Origin: Rhodobacterales bacterium
Lineage (GTDB): Bacteria > Pseudomonadota > Alphaproteobacteria > Rhodobacterales > Rhodobacteraceae
NCBI GenBank assembly: GCA_025362795.1
Contig: JANYFE010000011.1
Location: forward strand, 1-57,406
Direction of reading: 5' to 3'
Length of the DNA stretch: 57,406 bases
The translations under genes and the position numbers were made by a program. Positions 24,894-33,458 of this stretch are shown here, one piece after another. The stretch's first letter is position 1; each line of letters starts with the position of its first letter. The notes under the pieces are model-generated. The model searched no databases, had not been told where the DNA came from, and saw nothing but the letters and a program-made list of their open reading frames with translations.

Positions 24894-25628
24894 TCAACCG
24901 CGCCCGATATAGGGCATGTCGCGGGCCATGATTGTCATGAACGGCACGTTGACCGACAAGGGCAGACTTGCCATGTGCAGGACCGCCGCTGCCACCTCTG
25001 CCACGTCGATCGTCGGCTCTACCCGGATCGTGCCATCGGCCTGCTGCACGCCCTTGGTTTGCGCCCGGGCCATGTCGGTGAGTGCGTTGCCGATGTCGAT
25101 CTGACCGCAGGCAATATTGAAGGCGCGGCCATCGAGGCCCAGACTGCGGGTCAGGCCGGTGACGGCGTGTTTCGACATGGTATAGGGCGTCGAGCCGGGG
25201 CGCGGCACGTAAGCCGAGATCGACCCATTGTTGATGATGCGCCCGCCCTGCGGCTGCTGGCGGCGCATCTGACCAAAGGCGGCACGGGCACACAGGAACA
25301 TGCCGGTGATGTTGACATTGCTGACCGCCAACCAGTCTTCGAGCGAAATTTCGTCGATCGGCGCCGATTTGGCGGACATTCCGGCGTTGTTGAACAGCGC
25401 GTCCAACTGGCCCCACAGGCTGGCAGCTTTGGCAAAAGCGGAACCGACCTCAGCGGGCTGGGTCACGTCGCAGGGCAGAACCAGAGCGGCGGGGTTGCCT
25501 GCCGCAGTTTCGCCAATGGCTTCGCTGCGGCGGCCGATCAACCCGACATTCCAGCCTGCCGCAAGGAAGGCCTGAGCGGTGGCGCGGCCTATACCGGAGC
25601 CGGCACCGGTGATCACGATGGTTTTCAT
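24894..25628 (-). CDS. Short-chain dehydrogenase/reductase
   Basis: A 244-residue classical SDR using NAD(P)(H). The Rossmann motif is TGAGSGIG (residues 7-14), followed by CDVTQP, NNAGMSA and the catalytic triad Ser of INNGSISAY with YTMSK. The C-terminal portion (VNVPFMTIMARDMPYIGRG) is less conserved, as in most SDRs, so the substrate cannot be inferred. The ATG at 25628 is the only sensible start (MKTIVITGAG). It is transcribed alone, with a small membrane ORF converging on its 3' end and the CorA-type gene upstream on the same strand, 64 bases away. Confidence 0.92.
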   Translation of the reverse strand: MKTIVITGAGSGIGRATAQAFLAAGWNVGLIGRRSEAIGETAAGNPAALVLPCDVTQPAEVGSAFAKAASLWGQLDALFNNAGMSAKSAPIDEISLEDWLAVSNVNITGMFLCARAAFGQMRRQQPQGGRIINNGSISAYVPRPGSTPYTMSKHAVTGLTRSLGLDGRAFNIACGQIDIGNALTDMARAQTKGVQQADGTIRVEPTIDVAEVAAAVLHMASLPLSVNVPFMTIMARDMPYIGRG

Positions 25629-25692
25629 TCAGGCCTCGCTTGATGCGTTGACGAAGGTTGGGTAGCAGGAAAAATGCAATAAAGTCCGTATT

Positions 25693-26658
25693 TTACAACC
25701 ATTTCTTCCATTTGAAAAACAGGTAGGTCGCGGCGGCAGAGGCGACCATCAGCGCGAGTGCCATCGGATAACCCAAAGTCCAGACCAGTTCCGGCATCAA
25801 CCGAAAATTCATGCCGTAGATCGAGGCGATTAGGGTCGGTGGCAAGAACAGCACCGCGACCACCGACACGATGCGGACAGTGGTGTTCTGCGCCAGATTG
25901 ATCATGCCAAGGGTCGCGTCGGTTGCCTGAGCTACGCGGTTGGACAGGTAGTCGCCATGCACTTCCAGCGAATTGACGTCACGCAGCAAGCCTTTGACCG
26001 AGGGGCGCAGGGCCTCTGCCACGCCATGTTCTTCGAGGGTCAGCAGAAAAAATCCCAAGGCGCGTTCCAGCGTCAGCAGAGACAGACGGCAATGCGACAC
26101 CAGATCCCCCTGACGCCCGGCAGTTTCCAGCGCGGATTGCAGCAGCGCATTGCTGGGCCCGGCAGGCCCGGTGGGCGAAAAGACCTGACGTGTGACAAGG
26201 TCGAGTGCGCGGCCGCCGCCTTCCATAAGGTCGGCGAGACGGCCAATGACCTCTTCCATCAGGCCCAGAAAGACACGTTCGGGCCGGTCGCAGCCAAGAC
26301 CCACTTTGTCGGCGCGCGTGGCGTAGGTTTCAAACGGGCGCGGGGTGTGGTGGCGCACGGTGATCAGGCGTTGCGGACCAAGGATGAAGGTTACGGGGCC
26401 GGTAATCGGGGTTCTGCCATCGGGCAGGCCGGGGACCATGACGGTCATGTAATCAAACCCGGCCTCTCGGTAGAGGCGGGCGGAAATCTCGATCTCTTCC
26501 ATGTCTGCCAGCGTCGGGATTTCAGGGATAAGACCCTTGCAGCGCTGTTCTTCGTCGGGTTCTGGCTTGCACAGATCGATCCAGATCGCCTGGTTCAAGG
26601 GTTCGTCTGGGCCAAGCTGGGTCAGCTTGCCGTGGTCGTTGCGATAGGCAAACAGCAT
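25693..26658 (-). CDS. corA: CorA-family magnesium/divalent cation transporter
   Basis: A 321-residue inner-membrane channel of the CorA/ZntB superfamily. A long soluble N-terminal funnel domain is followed by two C-terminal helices (VRIVSVVAVLFLPPTLIASI and PMALALMVASAAATYLFF) separated by the selectivity signature YGMNF-x2-MPEL. The tail FKWKKWL is basic, as in CorA. Start 26658 (MLFAYRNDHGK) is chosen because family members begin here and AGGTG lies just upstream; a longer frame to 26772 runs into the divergent promoter region. Mg2+, Co2+ or Ni2+ import is known for the family; the full YGMNF-MPEL favours CorA over ZntB. Confidence 0.9.
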   Translation of the reverse strand: MLFAYRNDHGKLTQLGPDEPLNQAIWIDLCKPEPDEEQRCKGLIPEIPTLADMEEIEISARLYREAGFDYMTVMVPGLPDGRTPITGPVTFILGPQRLITVRHHTPRPFETYATRADKVGLGCDRPERVFLGLMEEVIGRLADLMEGGGRALDLVTRQVFSPTGPAGPSNALLQSALETAGRQGDLVSHCRLSLLTLERALGFFLLTLEEHGVAEALRPSVKGLLRDVNSLEVHGDYLSNRVAQATDATLGMINLAQNTTVRIVSVVAVLFLPPTLIASIYGMNFRLMPELVWTLGYPMALALMVASAAATYLFFKWKKWL

Positions 26659-26785
26659 CGGGCACCTGCGGAAAATCCTTGGACACTGCCTAACCCACGA
26701 ATTCAAACAGTCCAAGCCGCCTTGCGCGTCACGCTGGACAAAACGCCGGTTAGACGCCAAACCCGAAAGCAAGCGGGAGGTTTAC

Positions 26786-27457
26786 GTGGCGATTGACCTG
26801 GTGATCTTTGATTGTGACGGCGTGCTGATCGACAGCGAGATCATTTCGGCCCAGATGCTGGTGGGGGAACTTGCCGGGTTTGGCGTGAAGATCGACCTGG
26901 ATTACGTGGCGCGACACTTTCTTGGGCGGAGCTATCCTACGGTCATGGCGCAGATCCGGCGCGAGTTCGGTCTGGACTTGCCGCCGGAGTTTGAGGATCA
27001 GTATCGTGCGCGGCTGATGGCGGCATTCGAGACGGGGTTGCAGATCATGCCGCATGTTAAGGGGGTCATCGACACGCTGGCCCTGCCCTTCTGCGTTGCC
27101 ACGTCGTCCAGTCCGGCGCGTGCGCAACGTTCCTTGCAGATGGTGGGGTTGGGCCATCTGGCGGGGGACCGGCTGTATACGGCGACGATGGTGGCCAATG
27201 GCAAGCCCGCGCCGGACTTGTTTCTGTTGTGCGCCAAAAGTCTGGGTGCGGACGCGGCGCGCTGTTTGGTGATCGAGGACAGTCTGAACGGCATTCGCGC
27301 GGCCAAGGCGGCGAAGATGCCGGTCTGGCGGTTTGTCGGCGGGTCGCATCTGGTGGGGCGGGCGTTCAGCGAGCCGGATGACGCCATGCCGGACCTGCGT
27401 TTTGCCTCGTTTGCGGAATTCTATGATCTCGACCCCGATTTGCGGAGACTTTCATGA
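26786..27457 (+). CDS. HAD-superfamily hydrolase of the polyol locus (SmoC-like)
   Basis: A 223-residue haloacid-dehalogenase-type phosphatase (beta-phosphoglucomutase-like subgroup). Motif I is IFDCDGVLIDSE (residues 7-18), motif II the serines of VATSSSPARA, motif III the Lys of NGKPAPDLFL, and motif IV IEDSLNG. The cap domain lies between I and II. The start is a GTG at 26786 with a strong GGGAGG 5 bases upstream. The stop overlaps the SorC-type regulator by 4 bases (ATGA). Its place at the head of the smo/mtl locus matches what I recall of smoC in Rhodobacter sphaeroides. A sugar-phosphate substrate is likely but unproven. Confidence 0.87.
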   Translation: MAIDLVIFDCDGVLIDSEIISAQMLVGELAGFGVKIDLDYVARHFLGRSYPTVMAQIRREFGLDLPPEFEDQYRARLMAAFETGLQIMPHVKGVIDTLALPFCVATSSSPARAQRSLQMVGLGHLAGDRLYTATMVANGKPAPDLFLLCAKSLGADAARCLVIEDSLNGIRAAKAAKMPVWRFVGGSHLVGRAFSEPDDAMPDLRFASFAEFYDLDPDLRRLS

Positions 27458-28410
27458 ACCGGATCGACAGTGAGCCGTCCTTGCACGACGAAGCGGCGCG
27501 GGCGGGGTGGTTGTATTACGTCGGAGGTATGACGCAGGACCAGATTGCGGCGGAACTGGGCGTGTCGCGGCAACGGGCGCAGCGGCTGGTCAGCCGAGCT
27601 ATGGCGGAAGGGCTGATACAAGTACGGCTGGCGCATCCGTTGGCAACCTGTTTGCAACTTGAAGCGGAGCTGACCCGGGCCTTTGGCCTCGTGCGGTGTC
27701 GGGTTGCGCCGAGGCTCGGGTCCGGAGGCGATTCGGCGCGCGCCACCGCCGCCGTGGCGGCCGAATTGCTTGAAAGCTATCTGGCCACCGCCAAACCGCT
27801 GACCATTGCACTTGGCACCGGACGGTCGCTGAGCGCGATGGCGGCGGAACTGCAGACCCAGAAGGTAGAACGGCACCGCATTGTCAGTTTGATCGGCAAC
27901 ATTTCACCGGATGGATCGGCCACATTCTTCGACGTCGTGCCACGGGTGGCCGACAAGATTCATGCGCCGTATTACCCGATGCTGGTGCCCGTGGTTTCGG
28001 CCAGCGTGGAAGAACGCGCGCTGTTCCAGACGCTGCGCCCGGTGCAGATGGCCTATGCGCTGGCCAAGGCTGCCGATGTCTCGTTTGTTGGCGTCGGGCA
28101 GATGGGGGCCGACGCGCCTATCTATCAGGATGGGTTCATGACGTTGGAAGAACTGAAGAATTTGCAAGCCAAGGGTGCAACGGGTGAAATCGTCGGCTGT
28201 ATCTATGACCGGCAGGGTCACTATATCACAACGCCGCTGACCGATGCGCGGGGCGGCGTTCGGATCGAGCCGGGCGGCAGTGCCCCAGTGATCGGCGTGG
28301 CAGCGGGGCTGAGCAAGGTTCAGGCCATACACGCGGCGCTGACCGGGCGTATCCTGACCGGTCTTGTGACCGATGAACCGACAGCAATTGCTATCTTGCA
28401 GCATTCGTAA
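27454..28410 (+). CDS. SorC/DeoR-type sugar-binding transcriptional regulator (MtlR-like)
   Basis: A 318-residue regulator of the SorC family. The N-terminal helix-turn-helix is GGMTQDQIAAELGVSRQRAQ (residues 24-43). The rest is the NagB/RpiA-like sugar-phosphate-binding domain, with IALGTGRSLSAMAAEL, SLIGNISPDGSATFFDVVPR, SFVGVGQMGADAP and GVAAGLSKVQAI. It is coupled to the HAD gene by a 4-base overlap and lies directly upstream of the polyol ABC transporter genes, whose leader contains a 9-bp inverted repeat. It is therefore the likely controller of polyol uptake, with a polyol or a phosphorylated sugar as effector (inference). Confidence 0.88.
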   Translation: MNRIDSEPSLHDEAARAGWLYYVGGMTQDQIAAELGVSRQRAQRLVSRAMAEGLIQVRLAHPLATCLQLEAELTRAFGLVRCRVAPRLGSGGDSARATAAVAAELLESYLATAKPLTIALGTGRSLSAMAAELQTQKVERHRIVSLIGNISPDGSATFFDVVPRVADKIHAPYYPMLVPVVSASVEERALFQTLRPVQMAYALAKAADVSFVGVGQMGADAPIYQDGFMTLEELKNLQAKGATGEIVGCIYDRQGHYITTPLTDARGGVRIEPGGSAPVIGVAAGLSKVQAIHAALTGRILTGLVTDEPTAIAILQHS

Positions 28411-28457
28411 GGATGCAGATGAGGCGAAAGAAAGGCTTGACGACTCGCATCAGGATG

Positions 28458-28490
28458 TGAGCAATTACCCATCAAGCGATGAATTGCTCA
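28458..28490. promoter_or_regulatory. Candidate operator upstream of smoE
   Basis: TGAGCAATT (28458-28466) and AATTGCTCA (28482-28490) form a perfect 9-bp inverted repeat with a 15-base spacer, 25 bases before the smoE start. TTGACG at 28437-28442 could be the -35 of the promoter, with the operator across the -10/+1 area; no convincing -10 is seen. The SorC-type regulator next door is the expected binder. Confidence 0.5.
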
Positions 28491-28514
28491 AGTCGCTTTC
28501 CAGGGAGGATACAT

Positions 28515-29827
28515 ATGACACTGACGCTTCGCGCGCTTCTTGGCGCGTCGGCTCTGCTTGCCTTGACGGGTTTTGCACAGGCCGAAACGACCGAGATCAC
28601 TGTCGCCACCGTCAACAACGGCGACATGGTCCGAATGCAAGGGCTGATGGACGATTTCTATGCCAAACACCCCGACATCCATGTCAACTGGGTGACTTTG
28701 GAAGAAAACGTGCTGCGCCAGAAAGTGACGACGGACATCGCCACCAAGGGTGGCCAGTTCGACGTTCTGACGATCGGCACCTATGAAGTGCCGATTTGGG
28801 GCAAGCAAGGCTGGCTCGTCAGCCTGAACGACCTGCCTGCCGACTACGACAAAGCCGACTTGCTGCCCGCGATCGCCGGTGGCCTGACGGTAGACGGCAA
28901 CCTGTACGCTTCGCCGTTCTATGGTGAATCGTCGATGGTCATGTACCGCAAGGACCTGATGGACGCCGCCGGGATGAAAATGCCGGACGCACCGACCTGA
29001 CCGACATCGAGGCTGCCGCCAAGGCGATGACCGACAAGTCGAAAGAACAGTATGGCATCTGTCTGCGTGGCAAGGCTGGCTGGGGCGAAAACATGGCCTT
29101 CCTGACCGCCATGTCGAACTCGTTTGGCGCCAAGTGGTTTGACATGGATTGGAAGCCCCAGTTCGATCAGAAGCCCTGGGCGGATACGCTGGCCTTCTAT
29201 TTGAACCTGATGAACAACTACGGTCCTCCGGGCGCGTCGAACAACGGCTTCAACGAAAACCTCGCGCTGTTCCAGCAAGGCCATTGCGGCATGTGGATTG
29301 ACGCGACGGTTGCCGCTTCGTTCGTGACGGGCAAAGACTCGACCGTAGCCGACAAGGTTGCATTCGCTCTGGCCCCAGACAACGGGCTCGGCAAGCGCGG
29401 CAACTGGCTGTGGGCCTGGTCTCTGGCCATCCCGGCTGGTTCTGCCAAGGTGGATGCTGCAAAGACATTCATCAACTGGGCGACCAACAAGGACTACGCG
29501 GCGCTGGTCGCGTCCAAAGAAGGCTGGGCCAACGTTCCCCCGGGCACGCGGAGCTCGCTCTATGCGAACCCGGAATACCAGAAGGTTCCATTTGCCAAGA
29601 TGACGCTGGACAGCATCAACTCGGCCGACCCGACCAAACCGACGGTTGACCCGGTGCCCTACACTGGCGTGCAGTTCGTCGCCATCCCGGAGTTTGCGGG
29701 TATTGCGACGGAAACGGGCCAGCAGTTCTCGGCGGCTCTGGCCGGCACGATTTCAGCGGCGGACGCCCTGAAAGCGGCGCAGGATCTGACCACGACCGCG
29801 ATGACCAAAGCCGGCTACATCAAGTAA
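28515..29827 (+). pseudogene. smoE: Polyol ABC transporter substrate-binding protein, broken by a one-base deletion
   Basis: Family 1 extracellular solute-binding protein for sorbitol/mannitol. Signal peptide residues 1-23 (cleavage after FAQA) precede ETTEITVATVNNGDM. The first frame ends at a TGA (28998-29000) after MKMPDAPT. The second frame resumes immediately with TDIEAAAKAMTDKSKEQYG and continues to 29827 (FLTAMSNSFGAKWFDMDWK, QFVAIPEFAGIATETGQQF). Adding one G after 28999 turns TGA-CC into TGG-ACC and gives one uninterrupted 437-residue protein with Trp at the junction. The lesion is therefore a single missing base, either a true mutation or an assembly error. GGGAGG lies 6 bases before the ATG at 28515. 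The permeases, ATPase and dehydrogenases downstream are intact. Confidence 0.88.
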
Positions 29828-29836
29828 CTGGCGAAG

Positions 29837-29869
29837 GGCGGGGCCGCATCTCCCAAGGGCGGCCCCGCC
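29837..29869 (+). terminator. Intercistronic hairpin after smoE
   Basis: A perfect 11-bp GC stem (29837-29847 with 29859-29869) and an 11-base loop, followed by a pyrimidine-rich CTGTCTTTCCTGCTCC. It begins ten bases after the smoE stop, inside the operon. It is either a partial terminator or a 3' stabiliser that raises binding-protein mRNA over permease mRNA, as in other ABC operons. Confidence 0.65.
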
Positions 29870-29973
29870 TGTCTTTCCTGCTCCATCCCTGCGCGTGAAC
29901 ATAAGTCGGGCCAAAAGCGGCCCCTGCCCCGCGCAATCCCATTTATCGCAAGTCTAGCCGAGGGAGGTTTAGA

Positions 29974-30846
29974 ATGGCCACTCAGCACAGCCGCGCAGCC
30001 GCACGTTTAATGGTGGCACCGTCGGTGATCCTACTGTTTTTGTGGATGATCGTGCCGCTGGTCACGACAATCTATTTCAGCTTCCTCAACTACAACCTTC
30101 TCGACCCGACCAAGGGCGGTTGGGCCGGATTTTCCAACTACTATTACTTTCTGACCGACCCGTCTTTCATAGCGTCCGTCCTGCACACGCTTGCCATCGT
30201 GCTGGGGGTTCTGTTCATCACGGTGATCGGGGGCATCCTGCTGGCGTTGCTGATGAACATGGATTTCTGGGGTCAGGGCGTGGTGCGCGTTCTGGTGATT
30301 GCGCCGTTCTTTGTCATGCCCACCGTGTCAGCGTTGGTGTGGAAGAACATGTTCATGAACCCGGTGAACGGCATGTTTGCCCATATCGCCAAGGGTCTGG
30401 GCCTGCAGCCCTTTGACTTTCTGTCGCAAGCACCACTGCTGTCGATCATCGGCATCGTGGCCTGGCAATGGCTGCCGTTTGCGACGCTCATCCTGCTCAC
30501 GTCGCTGCAATCGCTGGACGGCGAACAGCAGGAAGCGGCCGAGATGGACGGCGCAAGCTGGTTGAGCCGGTTCTACTATCTGACAGTTCCGCATCTGACG
30601 CGGGCGGTCACGGTGGTCATCTTGATCCAGACCATCTTCCTGCTGTCGGTTTTTGCCGAGATTTTCGTGACGACCAGCGGCGGCCCTGGCACGGCGACCA
30701 CCACCATCACCTATCTCGTCTACATCCAGTCTCTGGTGAAATACGACGTGGGCGGCGGGTCGGCCGGCGGGATTGTCGCGGTCATTCTGGCCAATATCGT
30801 AGCGATCTTCGTGATGCGAATGATCGGCAAGAACCTGGACGCGTGA
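29974..30846 (+). CDS. smoF: Polyol ABC transporter permease SmoF
   Basis: A 290-residue inner-membrane permease of the MalF-type carbohydrate class with six predicted helices. MVAPSVILLFLWMIVPLVTT is the first, and NIVAIFVMRMIGKNL ends the last. The cytoplasmic EAA loop that docks on the ATPase is EQQEAAEMDGASWLSRFYYL (about residues 188-207). It is preceded by GGGAGG and follows smoE after a hairpin-bearing spacer of 146 bases. It forms the channel with SmoG. Polyol specificity follows from the adjoining sorbitol and mannitol dehydrogenases and the order known in Rhodobacter. Confidence 0.93.
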   Translation: MATQHSRAAARLMVAPSVILLFLWMIVPLVTTIYFSFLNYNLLDPTKGGWAGFSNYYYFLTDPSFIASVLHTLAIVLGVLFITVIGGILLALLMNMDFWGQGVVRVLVIAPFFVMPTVSALVWKNMFMNPVNGMFAHIAKGLGLQPFDFLSQAPLLSIIGIVAWQWLPFATLILLTSLQSLDGEQQEAAEMDGASWLSRFYYLTVPHLTRAVTVVILIQTIFLLSVFAEIFVTTSGGPGTATTTITYLVYIQSLVKYDVGGGSAGGIVAVILANIVAIFVMRMIGKNLDA

Positions 30847-30853
30847 GGGTATC

Positions 30854-31684
30854 ATGGCTCGTAGCACAACAAAAACCAGCAAGTCACTTGTGACCATCGC
30901 GGCCTGGACGATCGGGTTTCTGATCTTCTTCCCGATCCTGTGGATTGTCCTGATGAGTTTCCACACCGAAGGCGATGCGATCAAATCACCGTTCCAAATG
31001 CTCGCCTCGAAATGGACGTTCGAGTCCTATGAAGCGGTGCAGACGCAGCGCGGCTATGGCAAGTTCTTCATGAACTCTGTCGTGATCTCGGTCGGGTCGA
31101 CCGTGTTTGCACTGATCATCGGCATTCCGGCGGCGTGGTCGATGGCTTTCGTACCGGGCAAAAAGACCAAGGACGTGCTGATGTGGATGCTGTCCACCAA
31201 GATGATGCCGGCGGTCGGCGTGTTGATCCCGATGTATCTTGGGTTCAAGAATCTGGGGTTGCTGGACACCCGCACCGGGTTGGTTGCGATCATGACTTTG
31301 ATCAACCTGCCCTTGGTCATCTGGATGCTGTACACCTATTTCAAGGAAATCCCCGGTGAAATCCTGGAGGCGGCCCGGATGGATGGGGCGACTTTGTGGT
31401 CGGAGATTTTCTATGTCCTGACGCCGATGGCCATTCCCGGCATCGCCTCGACCCTGCTTTTGAACGTCATTCTGGCCTGGAACGAGGCATTCTGGACCTT
31501 GCAGTTGACCACGCAGGCGGCGGCACCCCTGACGCAGTTCATCGCCAGCTTTTCGGCACCAGAGGGACTGTTTTACGCGAAACTATCGGCGGCCTCGACC
31601 ATGGCCATCGCACCAATTCTGATCATGGGCTGGTTCAGCCAGAAACAACTGGTCCGCGGACTGACCTTCGGCGCGGTTAAGTGA
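30854..31684 (+). CDS. smoG: Polyol ABC transporter permease SmoG
   Basis: A 276-residue MalG-type permease with six membrane segments, beginning [20 protein letters not shown] at residues 15-34. The EAA loop is [20 protein letters not shown] (about 175-194), preceded by the typical [19 protein letters not shown]. It starts 7 bases after smoF, with GAGGG just upstream, and ends 7 bases before smoK. It pairs with SmoF as the transmembrane half of the polyol importer. The C-terminus GLTFGAVK is typical of the family, indicating an intact protein. Confidence 0.93.
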   Translation: MARSTTKTSKSLVTIAAWTIGFLIFFPILWIVLMSFHTEGDAIKSPFQMLASKWTFESYEAVQTQRGYGKFFMNSVVISVGSTVFALIIGIPAAWSMAFVPGKKTKDVLMWMLSTKMMPAVGVLIPMYLGFKNLGLLDTRTGLVAIMTLINLPLVIWMLYTYFKEIPGEILEAARMDGATLWSEIFYVLTPMAIPGIASTLLLNVILAWNEAFWTLQLTTQAAAPLTQFIASFSAPEGLFYAKLSAASTMAIAPILIMGWFSQKQLVRGLTFGAVK

Positions 31685-31691
31685 GGAAATC

Positions 31692-32690
31692 ATGGGCAAG
31701 ATCGTTCTTAAATCGGTACGCAAATCCTTTGGCGATGTGGATGTCATCCCCTCGGTCGACCTGACCATCGACAACGGCGATTTCGTCGTATTCGTCGGGC
31801 CGTCGGGTTGCGGAAAGTCCACCTTGCTGCGGCTGATTGCCGGGCTGGAGGATACCACGTCGGGTATCATCGAGATTGATGGCAAGGATGCAACCAGCCT
31901 GCCGCCCGCCAAGCGCGGCCTGGCAATGGTGTTCCAGTCCTATGCGCTTTATCCCCATATGACCGTGCGCAAGAACATCATGTTCCCGCTGAAGATGGCG
32001 GGGATGGAGATTGGCGAGGCAACCAAACGGGCAGACGAAGCCGCCAAGGTGCTGAACCTGACCAACTATATGGAACGCAAACCCGGCCAGCTGTCGGGTG
32101 GCCAGCGCCAACGGGTCGCCATTGGCCGCGCCATCGTGCGCGAACCGGCGGCGTTTCTGTTCGACGAACCTTTGTCGAACCTTGACGCTGCCCTGCGTGT
32201 CAACATGCGGCAGGAGATCACCGAACTGCACCAGCAGCTGAAAACCACGATGATCTATGTCACGCATGATCAGGTGGAAGCCATGACGATGGCCGACAAG
32301 ATCGTGGTGCTGAACGCGGGCCGGATCGAACAGGTGGGCAGCCCGATGGTGCTGTACGAACACCCGGCGAATACGTTTGTCGCGGGCTTTATCGGCAGCC
32401 CGAAGATGAACCTGATCACCGGCGCGGAGGCTTCAAAGCTGGGGGCCACCACCATTGGCATTCGTCCCGAACATCTGGACGTTGTCAGCGAAGGCGGCTG
32501 GACCGGCGTGGTCGGGCTGTCCGAACATCTGGGGTCGGATACGTTCCTCAAGGTCTCGACCGATGCGGTTGGCACCATCAACGTCCGCGCCGGGGGCGAA
32601 GTGCAGCTGCGGCATGGCGACAAGATCCGGCTAGCCCCCCAGCCCAGCAAAATCCACCGGTTTGGCGCCGACGGGAAAGCAATGGCATGA
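31692..32690 (+). CDS. smoK: Polyol ABC transporter ATP-binding protein SmoK
   Basis: A 332-residue ATPase of the MalK/UgpC class that powers the SmoFG importer. Walker [10 protein letters not shown] (residues 36-44), Q-loop [14 protein letters not shown], signature [14 protein letters not shown] (134-147), Walker [13 protein letters not shown] and H-loop VTHDQVEA are all intact. The C-terminal 95 residues form the TOBE/OB regulatory domain ([11 protein letters not shown]). GAGGAA precedes the start. The stop overlaps the smoS ATG by 4 bases, coupling import to the first oxidation step. No defect is visible, so loss of transport would come only from smoE. Confidence 0.95.
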   Translation: MGKIVLKSVRKSFGDVDVIPSVDLTIDNGDFVVFVGPSGCGKSTLLRLIAGLEDTTSGIIEIDGKDATSLPPAKRGLAMVFQSYALYPHMTVRKNIMFPLKMAGMEIGEATKRADEAAKVLNLTNYMERKPGQLSGGQRQRVAIGRAIVREPAAFLFDEPLSNLDAALRVNMRQEITELHQQLKTTMIYVTHDQVEAMTMADKIVVLNAGRIEQVGSPMVLYEHPANTFVAGFIGSPKMNLITGAEASKLGATTIGIRPEHLDVVSEGGWTGVVGLSEHLGSDTFLKVSTDAVGTINVRAGGEVQLRHGDKIRLAPQPSKIHRFGADGKAMA

Positions 32691-33457
32691 GGCTCAAGGG
32701 CAAAACCGCGCTGATCACCGGTGCGGCACGCGGGATCGGCTTTGAATTTGCGCGGGCTTATATTGCCGAGGGCGCGACGGTCACGCTGGCCGATGTCAAC
32801 GCGGTTGCCCTGAACAAAGCGGTGGCCGAACTGGGTCCGAAGTCGCGGTCCGTGGTGATGGACGTGACCGATCAAAGCGCGATCGACGCCGGGTTTGCGG
32901 CGGCAATTGCCGATATGGGCAAGCTGGACATCCTGATCAACAACGCGGCCCTGTTCGACGCCTGCCCTTTTGCCGATATCACCCGTGCGAGCTATGACAA
33001 GCTGTTCGCGGTCAATGTCGCGGGCACGATGTTCTGCATGCAGGCGGCGGCCCGCCACATGATTGCACGTGGTCAGGGCGGCCGTATCATCAATATGGCA
33101 AGTCAGGCCGGACGGCGAGGTGAAGGTCTGGTTGCGGTGTATTGCGCGACCAAGGCGGCAGTCATCAGCCTGACCCAATCGGCGGCTTTGAATTTGATTG
33201 CCCACAAGATAAACGTCAACGCCATCGCCCCCGGTGTCGTCGATGGGGCCCATTGGGACCATGTTGACGCGCTTTTCGCCAAATACGAGGGGCGGCCGTT
33301 GGGGGAGAAAAAGCGCCTTGTGGGTGCCGGGGTGCCGTATGGGCGGATGGGCACCGCAGATGATTTGACCGGCATGGCGATTTTCCTTGCCACGCCAGAA
33401 GCGGAATACATCGTCGCGCAGACCTTTGGGGTCGACGGCGGGCAATGGATGGCCTGA
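32687..33457 (+). CDS. smoS: Sorbitol (L-iditol 2-) dehydrogenase SmoS, SDR family
   Basis: A 256-residue SDR that oxidises sorbitol (D-glucitol) to D-fructose with NAD+. The Rossmann motif TGAARGIG is at residues 11-18 and NNAA at 85-88. The catalytic triad Ser139 ([11 protein letters not shown]), Tyr152 and Lys156 (YCATK) falls at the same positions I recall for the structurally known R. sphaeroides sorbitol dehydrogenase, and long stretches such as [20 protein letters not shown] closely resemble it. The start overlaps smoK by 4 bases, and mtlK begins one base after the stop region. Some members also take galactitol or L-iditol. Confidence 0.93.
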   Translation: MRLKGKTALITGAARGIGFEFARAYIAEGATVTLADVNAVALNKAVAELGPKSRSVVMDVTDQSAIDAGFAAAIADMGKLDILINNAALFDACPFADITRASYDKLFAVNVAGTMFCMQAAARHMIARGQGGRIINMASQAGRRGEGLVAVYCATKAAVISLTQSAALNLIAHKINVNAIAPGVVDGAHWDHVDALFAKYEGRPLGEKKRLVGAGVPYGRMGTADDLTGMAIFLATPEAEYIVAQTFGVDGGQWMA

Positions 33458-33458
33458 G

